64,000 bases of DNA. Source: DATKGL01 sp035510795. Its GTDB lineage: Bacteria > Patescibacteriota > Saccharimonadia > Saccharimonadales > UBA4665. Below the pieces are notes generated by a model. It saw only the letters and a list, made by a program, of their open reading frames with translations. It searched no databases and was not told the DNA's origin. The DNA lies in assembly GCA_035510795.1 (NCBI GenBank), contig DATKGL010000025.1:1-64000 (forward strand), in the 5' to 3' direction. The translations under genes and the position numbers were made by a program. Shown here piece after piece: positions 52,330-59,937 of the stretch (the stretch's first letter is position 1; each line of letters starts with the position of its first letter).

Positions 52330-52330
52330 A

Positions 52331-52882
52331 CTAAGAGCCGATTTTAAGCAGTAAAATCGTAAAAACCAGGCCGGCGTTGGCCGGGATGCCGGAGCCGGCA
52401 GGCGGGTTAGCGCCATAGGCCAAATTGGCTGGAATTAATAGTTGGCGGGTACCGCCGACTTTCATGCCGGGAATCCCTTCCTGCCAGCCTTTAATAACAT
52501 CACTAAGGTTTAGTGTGGCATAGGGCGGGCTGCTGTCCTGCGAGCTCTGAAAGATTATACCGGTCGAGGCGACTGCCCCGGTATAGGTAACGGTGACGGT
52601 CTGACCGGCTTTGACAACTGCACCGGTACCAATTTTAGTATCTGTTATTTTAAGAGACGGCACACTGGCAACCGGCGTGAAGTCGGTCATTTCAGTGCCA
52701 GCTAGTTTAGGCGTCGTACTTGATTTACTGGTCTTACTGGTGCTGCTGTTACTGCTAGTTGACGAACTCGAGTTACTGCTCGAAATCATTTGCCAAATAA
52801 CAAAGAAACTAAAACCAAGCGCTGTAATGAAGAAAGTCAAAGCCATGGTTAGGGCAAAAATCCGGTCGCGTTTACGCGCCAT
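52331..52882 (-). CDS. membrane-anchored FKBP-type peptidyl-prolyl isomerase
   Basis: The 183-residue protein has a membrane helix (about 10-33), a Ser/Thr-rich linker (about 34-65), and a FKBP domain (about 80-183) with VTVTYTGAVASTG, VIKGWQEGIPGMKVG and LAYGANPP. It faces outside the cell and probably helps folding of exported proteins. Its start overlaps the end of the NUDIX gene by 11 nt. Confidence 0.92.
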   Translation of the reverse strand: MARKRDRIFALTMALTFFITALGFSFFVIWQMISSSNSSSSTSSNSSTSKTSKSSTTPKLAGTEMTDFTPVASVPSLKITDTKIGTGAVVKAGQTVTVTYTGAVASTGIIFQSSQDSSPPYATLNLSDVIKGWQEGIPGMKVGGTRQLLIPANLAYGANPPAGSGIPANAGLVFTILLLKIGS

Positions 52883-53345
52883 TTTCGCCTCCCCGGTACA
52901 TGCCGCGGTGAATCGTCACCGGTTCGTCCGGCCAGCCGTTTTTAAGCGCGTCAAGAATGGCTAACTTAAGCGTTTCAGATAGAAATGGCACTGTTTTTAA
53001 TTTATCCAGCGGCAGCCACTGGACGTCGTATAAATTCTTCCCGAGTTTATTAATCGCCGCCTCGGGCGAAGAGTCCGGCAAAGATGCCTCACCGCCCGGA
53101 TAATCACTTAGGTAAATGTACTGAGTGCCAAAAGGATCGCCGGCTTCTTCGACAAAGACCATCCGGTAGCGGCTGATATTAAGCGAAGTCTCTTCTTTGA
53201 CTTCACGAACCAAAGCCTGTTCAGGTGTTTCGCCGGAGTCAATGCCGCCGCCGACCAAGGCATAGTATTGTTGGCCGAACTTATTGCGATGCATGGCCAG
53301 CATATTATTATCCCTTAGCATAATCACGCGAACGGCTTTTCTCAT
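52872..53345 (-). CDS. NUDIX hydrolase
   Basis: The 157-residue protein has the NUDIX box GGIDSGETPEQALVREVKEE (G-x5-E-x7-REVxEE). The substrate (a nucleoside diphosphate derivative) cannot be told. Its own promoter overlaps the pheT stop, and it overlaps the FKBP gene downstream. Confidence 0.9.
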   Translation of the reverse strand: MRKAVRVIMLRDNNMLAMHRNKFGQQYYALVGGGIDSGETPEQALVREVKEETSLNISRYRMVFVEEAGDPFGTQYIYLSDYPGGEASLPDSSPEAAINKLGKNLYDVQWLPLDKLKTVPFLSETLKLAILDALKNGWPDEPVTIHRGMYRGGENGA

Positions 53346-53352
53346 AAATCCG

Positions 53353-53382
53353 ATTATACCTGCTTATCTATCCTGCTGTCTA
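53353..53382 (-). promoter_or_regulatory. promoter of the NUDIX-FKBP operon, leaderless
   Basis: -35 TAGACA (53377-53382), 18-nt spacer, -10 TATAAT (53353-53358) on the minus strand, ending 7 nt before the ATG. The -35 overlaps the pheT stop codon. Confidence 0.7.
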
Positions 53383-55902
53383 AATTCTCTCGGCCCTAAA
53401 TTCAGATTTTGCCTCTGCGGCAATCAGTTCAAACAGCCGGTTAACATCTTCGGTCGTCAGGGTTCTGTCATACGATGCGATTGACAGGTTAAATGTTATC
53501 TGTTTGCGCTCAGGATCTTTAGGGGATTGATATATGTCAACGGGCTTAATTGAAAAATCAACCGCTGCCGGGTAACAACTATCAATGGTATCCTCAATCA
53601 GCTGATAGAGCTGTTGATAGGTCACCTGGTTGGCAACCCGCAGGCAAATATCCTGATATTGATAAGGAAATCTGGGCAAAGCAACATAATCTTTGGCGGC
53701 TTGGTTCTCGGCTAGTCTGCTCACATCAAACTCGAAACCGGCAATAAATTTAGGTAATTTAAAACTCTCGCGGACAACTGACTTAAACTCACCTAGCTCG
53801 CCAATCAGTTCGCCGGCGGCTGTTTTGACAATAGCAGTTCTGCTGGGTTCAAACGGCGCCATCGCCGCCCGGCCGATGGCCAGTTTTGGCTGGTAATCAG
53901 CTGCATCGCTAAAGATAGCCTGAATATTGAACTCAGTTAGTACATCTTGGGCATACTTTTTAGCAAGATAATAAGCTGATCCTTGATACTTTTGGCCGGC
54001 AATCCTCTCGTCAGCTACCACCACACAACCGAGCCTGAACTCTTCGACCGGTAATTTGGTTTTGCTGTCAATCAGGTCCTTACCGTGCACCTGATTAATC
54101 TCGAATATAGCAAACTCGCCATATCCGGCTTTAATATTGGGATGGATCCGTTCTAGGAGACTGGGAATTAAGCTCTGGCGGTAGTAATGCAAATCGGGAC
54201 TCTTGGCATTGTTAATGCGAAAGGCGTTGGCTGGTGGCTGTCCGGTTTTTTCAAATAATTTTGTACTGACAAAGCTGTAGGTTAATAGTTCATTGGCGCC
54301 GCGGCTGGCAAGTATGCTCCTCAATCTAGCCTTAACTTCAAGAAGATGGTCTTTTTGGACTGGCTTGACCTGACGGGAGGGCAGTTCGACCGGCAGATGA
54401 TCATAACCGTACAGCCGTCCCACTTCCTCAACAATGTCCTCGGCGATGCTGATGTCAGTTCGCCAAAACGGCGGAGTAACGCTCAGCTCCGAACCCTTAA
54501 CATTGACTTTAAATTCAACGTTGCTAAGCAGCTTCGCAATCGCAGGAGCACCCAGCGATAGACCAAGCCGTTGGTTAATAAATTTCGTAGTTACAGATAC
54601 GTTTTGCGGCTTGCGGGCAATCCGGTTAATGTCAACCACTTTGCTGGCCACAGCTGCTCCGGGGACTATCTCCTCAATCATTTCGACTGCTCTAGCCAGC
54701 GCCCGGTCATTCTGCCAAGGACTCTGTCCCTTATTGTAGCGGCTGACGGCATCTGTGAATAAGCCCAGCGCCATTGATGTCCGGCGTATTGAATACATAT
54801 CAAACGTCGCGCATTCCAAGATAATTGAGCTAGTCTGGTCGTCAACCTCGGTCTCTGCGCCGCCCATTACACCGCCGATTCCAATTGCCTGCTTGGGGGT
54901 AGCTATCATGACTGTCTCCGGGCCAGGTTTAACGATTTTCCCGGTGAGAAGTTTGATCTTTTCGTCAGCCAGAGCTTTTCTGGCGACGATTTCAACATCG
55001 TGCGGATGAGAACAAAGCGTTTTGACTTTATCATAATCATAGGCGTGCAGCGGCTGCCCGGTTAGCAGCATGACGTAATTAGTGATGTCAACAATATTAT
55101 TTACCGGCCGGACTCCCACTCGGCTCAGAAATGTCTGGATGCCAAGAGGGCTGGCCTGAATATTAATTCCTTTCATGGCTACTGCCATAAAACGAGGCAC
55201 CAATCCAGGAACCTGGTTAATCACTTTTAGCGGCAACTCCGGCGAGCGCGGCTGGCTTATCGGTTGAGCGTCTTGGTACCATTTAGGCGAGACAAAAGCC
55301 TGCCCGTTAATGCCAGCTATTTCCCGAGCAACTCCTAACATCCCAAAACAGTCCGGGCGATGGGTAAACATTTTATTTTCGATATCAATAACAGTGTCAT
55401 CCAGCCGGTAAAATGAGCTGAAGCTCTTCCCCGGTTTGACTGGGTCATTAATTTCAAGTATACCGCTGTGGTTGTCGCTGATCCCCAGTTCTTTCGGACT
55501 AGCCAACATGCCGTTACTGACAGCACCTCTGATTTCCCTAGCCTCAAGCACAAACGGTTCGCTGTCGACTGAGCTTGGCACTACCGCCCCGGGCGGCAAC
55601 CAGACCGCCATCATCCCGGCGTGGACATTGTCTGCACCGCAGACAATTTGAACTAGCTTGTTAGGTTCGCGCTTAACCTGCTTAACGGTTTGACCATCAT
55701 CTATCATACAAACTTTTAGGTGATCGGAATTAGGGTGTATGACGGACGAAACTACCTTAACAATCAGGGCGTCTTTGTAACGCTCCCCCAAATCAACCAT
55801 CTCTTCGACCGCTCCGAGCTGGGAGCCGATTTTTTCAGCCAACTCTTTAGGAGCAAGCTTGACGTCGGTATACTCTTTTATCCACTGCAGACTTATCTTC
55901 AT
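53380..55902 (-). CDS. pheT: phenylalanyl-tRNA synthetase beta subunit
   Basis: The 840-residue subunit has the N-terminal EMAP-like tRNA-binding domain (about 40-150). The B3/B4 editing region and the B5 domain (VSVTTKFINQRLGLSL near 435) follow. The C-terminal FDX-ACB domain (about 745-840; ends SEFRAERI) binds the anticodon stem. It forms alpha2-beta2 with PheS, whose gene is immediately upstream. Confidence 0.97.
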   Translation of the reverse strand: MKISLQWIKEYTDVKLAPKELAEKIGSQLGAVEEMVDLGERYKDALIVKVVSSVIHPNSDHLKVCMIDDGQTVKQVKREPNKLVQIVCGADNVHAGMMAVWLPPGAVVPSSVDSEPFVLEAREIRGAVSNGMLASPKELGISDNHSGILEINDPVKPGKSFSSFYRLDDTVIDIENKMFTHRPDCFGMLGVAREIAGINGQAFVSPKWYQDAQPISQPRSPELPLKVINQVPGLVPRFMAVAMKGINIQASPLGIQTFLSRVGVRPVNNIVDITNYVMLLTGQPLHAYDYDKVKTLCSHPHDVEIVARKALADEKIKLLTGKIVKPGPETVMIATPKQAIGIGGVMGGAETEVDDQTSSIILECATFDMYSIRRTSMALGLFTDAVSRYNKGQSPWQNDRALARAVEMIEEIVPGAAVASKVVDINRIARKPQNVSVTTKFINQRLGLSLGAPAIAKLLSNVEFKVNVKGSELSVTPPFWRTDISIAEDIVEEVGRLYGYDHLPVELPSRQVKPVQKDHLLEVKARLRSILASRGANELLTYSFVSTKLFEKTGQPPANAFRINNAKSPDLHYYRQSLIPSLLERIHPNIKAGYGEFAIFEINQVHGKDLIDSKTKLPVEEFRLGCVVVADERIAGQKYQGSAYYLAKKYAQDVLTEFNIQAIFSDAADYQPKLAIGRAAMAPFEPSRTAIVKTAAGELIGELGEFKSVVRESFKLPKFIAGFEFDVSRLAENQAAKDYVALPRFPYQYQDICLRVANQVTYQQLYQLIEDTIDSCYPAAVDFSIKPVDIYQSPKDPERKQITFNLSIASYDRTLTTEDVNRLFELIAAEAKSEFRAERI

Positions 55903-56943
55903 CTAAAATTGCCTCAAAAAGCTTAGCCGGCCGGCCTCAAAATGCCGGATATCTTCAATATCATATTTCATCATCACCAGCCGATCGATACCACCACCCC
56001 AGGCAAAACCGCTATAAATCTTGGGATCGATGCCGGCTTCTTTTAATACGTTGGGGTGGATCAAGCCGCAGCCCAGCAGTTCGATCCAGCCGGAATACGA
56101 ACAGATAGCGCAACCAGCTTTATCGCAAAAAGGACACGACAGAGTGAATTCGAAACTTGGTTCGGTGAACGGGAAATAAAATGGCTGGATTTTAACTTCC
56201 AGGTCTTTGCCATAGTATTCCTGCAAAAAAGACTTCAGAGTTGCGATCAAATGGCCAACTGTAACTCCCTTGTCGACGTAAACGCCTTCCAGCTGATAAA
56301 AAGTATGCTCATGACGGACATCGACATCTTCATTTCTAAAGACCCGGCCGGGTATCGCTACGGCGATAGGCTGACCATGGCTGAGATTGGACTTATACAG
56401 TTTTAGGACCCGGTTCTGCATTGTTGAAGTATGAGCCGGAGCAATTAGCCCCTCGCTGGTCATGAACGTGTCATAGTCATCACGGGCCGGGTGATCTTCG
56501 GGGAAATTCAGGCTGCCAAACATATGATAATCGTCATCGATTTGCCTTGACTCGACGGCGTTGAAACCCATCCGATATAAGTTATCCAAAATCAAGTCCA
56601 GCTCTATCATCAACGGGTGAATGCTGCCGTCATCAGCCGAAAGCACAGCCGGCCGCTTATTTGGTTCGACATTAATATCGAAAGGCGCTGTTAGGTCAAT
56701 TGGCTCTAAACGTTCTGTTGCCTGCTTAACGCCGTTAACCAAAGTCTCCAGATGTTGACGCAGTTTGTTGACTTCCGCTCCGAAAGCCGGACGTTCCGCC
56801 GGCGGCAGCAGCTTTACCTTCTCGAACAGACTCTTTAGTTCTTTTGAGCGCAGGATAGTCGGCTTTTGGGCGATCGGCAGTTTATCCAATTTTTGCTTCA
56901 GCAACTTTGCTGCTTGGGCAATATCTGAATTTTTATAGTTCAT
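55903..56943 (-). CDS. pheS: phenylalanyl-tRNA synthetase alpha subunit
   Basis: This class II catalytic subunit of about 346 residues has motif 2 region GRVFRNEDVDVRHEHTFYQL, motif 3 GGGIDRLVMMKY, and an N-terminal coiled coil (about 1-85). It activates phenylalanine. The ATG at 56943 is chosen because a TATAAT ends 8 nt before it; a GTG at 56949 is the alternative. Its stop abuts pheT. Confidence 0.96.
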   Translation of the reverse strand: MNYKNSDIAQAAKLLKQKLDKLPIAQKPTILRSKELKSLFEKVKLLPPAERPAFGAEVNKLRQHLETLVNGVKQATERLEPIDLTAPFDINVEPNKRPAVLSADDGSIHPLMIELDLILDNLYRMGFNAVESRQIDDDYHMFGSLNFPEDHPARDDYDTFMTSEGLIAPAHTSTMQNRVLKLYKSNLSHGQPIAVAIPGRVFRNEDVDVRHEHTFYQLEGVYVDKGVTVGHLIATLKSFLQEYYGKDLEVKIQPFYFPFTEPSFEFTLSCPFCDKAGCAICSYSGWIELLGCGLIHPNVLKEAGIDPKIYSGFAWGGGIDRLVMMKYDIEDIRHFEAGRLSFLRQF

Positions 56944-56951
56944 TACCACTG

Positions 56952-56957
56952 ATTATA
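56952..56957 (-). promoter_or_regulatory. -10 box of pheST, nearly leaderless
   Basis: A perfect TATAAT on the minus strand ends 8 nt before the ATG. The -35 is weak. Confidence 0.45.
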
Positions 56958-57024
56958 ATACAGCTTGGCTTTGTTTTTGGTCTCTATTATCTTAAATGGT
57001 CGAAAATGCTGTTGCTTGCATTTA

Positions 57025-57053
57025 TTAACAAGTTGTTTTACTATATCTAAACT
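57025..57053 (+). promoter_or_regulatory. promoter of the DnaA-domain-IV-like gene
   Basis: -35 TTAACA (57025-57030), 17-nt spacer, -10 TAAACT (57048-57053). The short leader holds AAGGTG, a Shine-Dalgarno 4 nt before the ATG at 57073. Confidence 0.55.
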
Positions 57054-57072
57054 TAATTGATTGAAGGTGTCC

Positions 57073-57849
57073 ATGGTTATTGAAGCGTTCCCCGGTACAG
57101 CCGAAGCTACGTCTCCTGAAGAAATCGGAGTTATTAAACATATCTTGCTAGAACAATTCGCCCAGGTTGAACCGCAGCTGCCGCTTGTTTTAGTCTATGA
57201 TCAAAGCAACGATCATACTCAGGAATATCTCGGTAGAAAGCCAATACTGCCGATTGCTTTGGTTGAAGTTGTTCACGATGATCGTCCGCTAGACCTAGAG
57301 GGCAAACCGACAATCTCTCCCGAATCAATTCTCGAGGCCGTGGCGGGTAATTTTGCTGTTTCCGCCAGTGAACTGGTTGGTTACAGCAGAAATAGACAGC
57401 TTACTCAACCGAGAAAAGTCGGAATGTTTTTGATGCGGGGGATGACCAGATTAAGCTCCGCCGACATAGGAGGAAAATTTGGCGGCCGCGACCACTCGAC
57501 AGTTCTTTATTCTGTCCGGAAAATCAAGGAGGCGTTGGGCGATCCTGCCCAGCAGTCGCTAGCCGAACAGATTGATAAGATCAAAGCTGATATAGAAAAT
57601 ACAGATCAGATATTATCCGAAAGTAAAACTAACCACATTAACGGGAACCCGCCGCCCAGATTAATTTTTCTTTCGTCATTGGGCTTGGTTGAATGCCCAT
57701 GGATTGACATTGGCGACCGTTACAAATTATTGGTTAGCGAGGACGAGAAGGCGTTAGATTGGCGTCAAGCCAGACAAAATGATGGTTTATATCATAGCTA
57801 TGCCAATGATGCTTTAAAATTAATGCGCTCTCGCGCTTATTCTAAATAA
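57073..57849 (+). CDS. free-standing DnaA domain IV-like DNA-binding protein
   Basis: This protein of about 258 residues has no AAA+ domain but carries a DnaA C-terminal helix-turn-helix at about 82-156. ISPESILEAVAGNFAVSA starts it, QPRKVGMFLMRGMTRLSSAD follows, and FGGRDHSTVLYSVRKI is the near-invariant DnaA signature that contacts the DnaA box. Residues 1-80 and the 100-residue tail have no match I recognise. The ATG at 57073 is chosen for AAGGTG upstream. The protein could bind DnaA boxes and act as a competitor or regulator of replication, or as a transcription factor. The DnaA-type DNA-binding fold is confidently recognised; the role is not known. Confidence 0.8.
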   Translation: MVIEAFPGTAEATSPEEIGVIKHILLEQFAQVEPQLPLVLVYDQSNDHTQEYLGRKPILPIALVEVVHDDRPLDLEGKPTISPESILEAVAGNFAVSASELVGYSRNRQLTQPRKVGMFLMRGMTRLSSADIGGKFGGRDHSTVLYSVRKIKEALGDPAQQSLAEQIDKIKADIENTDQILSESKTNHINGNPPPRLIFLSSLGLVECPWIDIGDRYKLLVSEDEKALDWRQARQNDGLYHSYANDALKLMRSRAYSK

Positions 57850-57881
57850 AAGTGTAGCAATGCTGAGATATACGCCCAGGA

Positions 57882-58520
57882 TTAGGCGGCTGCCTGGAGG
57901 ACATCTAAATGCAGCGCACTTCGAACCATTACTGTAGCCAAGTCCCTGGAAGCTTCCGGCTCATATCTGTAAATATAATCAAACGGGTTAGCTTTTACTT
58001 GATTGGGCAACAAATCTGCTCTCATAACAACTAGTCCTAACATCTCTACCTCTTCGTAAGCCCCGGGTAATCGTCGGCTGAGAGTTGTTATTCTTTCTTC
58101 GGAAGGATTAGCTTGAAGGTAAAGTTCATCTAGTTCTAATCGTTGACGGCTCAGCCTAATTGCAGAGTCGCCAAGCTTAGCCAGTCTTTTTGATTGGTCT
58201 ATATATGCGGCTACAACCAGTTCGTTTTTGGGGAAACTGGGCGGTAAATGCTTATCATGCCATTCGTCGTGCTCGCATCTAGGACGATCCGGCTCGATAG
58301 CAAAAGGGCTGTGGCGTAATTGCCAAGGCTGAGATTCTCGCCCGTCTTTTTCAAATTCAAACTTATAATGCCAGTGGTGGTGATCGCTATCATGACAACC
58401 CCTTTTGGGGTTTTTGAGATGACTAGCGCAAGTATCACCCCCAGGACATATTTTCGAGATGGAGTCGAGTACCAAGCCGGTGTCTGGATCAATCGGCGTT
58501 GGTTCTCTCTCAACCCCCAT
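57882..58520 (-). CDS. hypothetical protein rich in His and Cys, 212 residues
   Basis: I do not recognise this gene. The N-terminal third is rich in metal-binding residues: CPGGDTCASH, GCHDSDHHHWH and RCEHDEWHDKH. The rest is helical (RLAKLGDSAIRLSRQRLELD). This suggests a metal-binding domain followed by a helical region. There is no signal peptide or membrane helix. It is convergent with the DnaA-domain-IV-like gene. Annotation as a real gene is moderate. Confidence 0.55.
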   Translation of the reverse strand: MGVEREPTPIDPDTGLVLDSISKICPGGDTCASHLKNPKRGCHDSDHHHWHYKFEFEKDGRESQPWQLRHSPFAIEPDRPRCEHDEWHDKHLPPSFPKNELVVAAYIDQSKRLAKLGDSAIRLSRQRLELDELYLQANPSEERITTLSRRLPGAYEEVEMLGLVVMRADLLPNQVKANPFDYIYRYEPEASRDLATVMVRSALHLDVLQAAA

Positions 58521-58654
58521 GGCTTACTCGGCAATCTTCCTGATAAGCTCTAGCATTAAACATATTGTGGCACAGCCCTGTACAATTACAAGTATCAAAT
58601 GAAATAATTGCAGTAGCAAGAACGGTAGCTATTTCCGTTAGATAGGATTACAGC

Positions 58655-59401
58655 ATGATAGTAAAAGCAATCAAAACTGACGTGATTAAGGCCGGAGTAA
58701 TTGATCTGGACTCATTACTCGACAAGGCTATCGGGCAGCTCGAGGACGGCTGCGTGGTGGCAATCACCTCAAAAATCGTTTCACTTTGTGAAAATAATGT
58801 TGTTCCGTTCGGGCAACAAGACAAAGAAAAGCTCGTTATTCAGGAATCCGATTTATACTTACCGGCAAGTTTAAGCAAATATCAGCATCATTTTACGATT
58901 ACGGACAATACCTTGATCGCTTTGGCGGGCATAGACGAGTCAAACGGCAACGGCAACTATGTCCTTTGGCCGAAAGATGCCCAAAAAACCGCCAACCAAG
59001 TTAGAGCCTATTTAAAAGAACGCTTCCATCTAGACCGGGTAGGTGTGATTATCACCGACAGCACCAGCCAACCGTTGCGGCGCGGCTCTACCGGCATAAC
59101 ACTGGCTCATAGCGGTTTTTCAGCTCTTAATGATTACATCGGCAAGCCTGATTTGTTCGGCAGGCCCTTCACTGTCTCACTGGCGGACGTGGCTGACGGT
59201 TTAGCTGCTGCGGCGGTACTTCAGATGGGTGAGGGCCGCGAGAGAACGCCAATTGCAATTCTCTCCGATCTCCCCTTTGTCGAGTTCCAAAACCATGATC
59301 CAAAAAAGAGTGAGCTTAAAAAAATGACAATTTCTCTTGCCGATGATTTGTTCGGCCCATTTCTGAGCAGTGTAAAATGGCAAAAAGGCCAGCGTAAATA
59401 A
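58655..59401 (+). CDS. CofE-like F420-0:gamma-glutamyl ligase family protein
   Basis: This 248-residue protein has the CofE fold. VAITSKIVSLCENNVV is the N-terminal signature, then GVIITDSTSQPLRRGSTGIT and KPDLFGRPFTVSLADVAD, and VLQMGEGRERTPIAIL. In F420-making organisms the enzyme adds glutamates to F420-0 with GTP. No other F420 genes (CofC, CofD, CofG/H) are in this window. CPR members may act on another substrate such as a folate-like or peptide compound. An AGGA lies 7 nt before the ATG. Confidence 0.8.
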   Translation: MIVKAIKTDVIKAGVIDLDSLLDKAIGQLEDGCVVAITSKIVSLCENNVVPFGQQDKEKLVIQESDLYLPASLSKYQHHFTITDNTLIALAGIDESNGNGNYVLWPKDAQKTANQVRAYLKERFHLDRVGVIITDSTSQPLRRGSTGITLAHSGFSALNDYIGKPDLFGRPFTVSLADVADGLAAAAVLQMGEGRERTPIAILSDLPFVEFQNHDPKKSELKKMTISLADDLFGPFLSSVKWQKGQRK

Positions 59402-59403
59402 TA

Positions 59404-59814
59404 TTAATTCGTGCCCTTGACTAAGTTTTCGACTTTTTCTTTGATTTCGGCCGCTATATCTCTAGTTTCGGTAAGAGATTTACCTTTAGCATCTACGATA
59501 TTCCAGTAAATGAACTTAGGACTTTCGCTCAGCCACTCTGGAATTGTTTCCGGTTCTGCCATTACGACCACCTTTTCATACTGGTCAAGCATTTCTCTGG
59601 TTATTTGGGTCCGGTAATTTTCGTTCATGTCGGCGCCATGTTCTTTCATGACGGCAACAATGGTTGAGGCGCTAAAGCGTTCTTTTAATTTTTCTCCGGG
59701 TTTTTCTACAATTGTACCGGCAGAGGCCCCGCCCCCTGGCACTAATTGATTGTAAAATTCCATAGCTGCTTGGCTGCGGCCAACATTCGCCCGACAGACA
59801 AATAACACTTTCAT
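59404..59814 (-). CDS. low-molecular-weight protein tyrosine phosphatase / arsenate reductase-like protein
   Basis: The 136-residue protein has the LMW-PTP P-loop VCRANVGRSQAA (C-x5-R-S at about 7-14). A late Asp region KFIYWNIVDAKG could serve as the general acid. Family members remove phosphate from tyrosine or reduce arsenate. The second catalytic cysteine pair of ArsC is absent, so phosphatase is more likely. Convergent with the CofE-like gene, with 2 nt between stops. Confidence 0.85.
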   Translation of the reverse strand: MKVLFVCRANVGRSQAAMEFYNQLVPGGGASAGTIVEKPGEKLKERFSASTIVAVMKEHGADMNENYRTQITREMLDQYEKVVVMAEPETIPEWLSESPKFIYWNIVDAKGKSLTETRDIAAEIKEKVENLVKGTN

Positions 59815-59937
59815 TACCTAATAATATCAGAAACAGATGTAAATTATTACGTTCACAAACTTTTAAAATCCGCAGTAGCGGACAAAACATTGCCAGGTAG
59901 TAACAAATATAAGGTGGGTTATAATATTGATTAAGCT

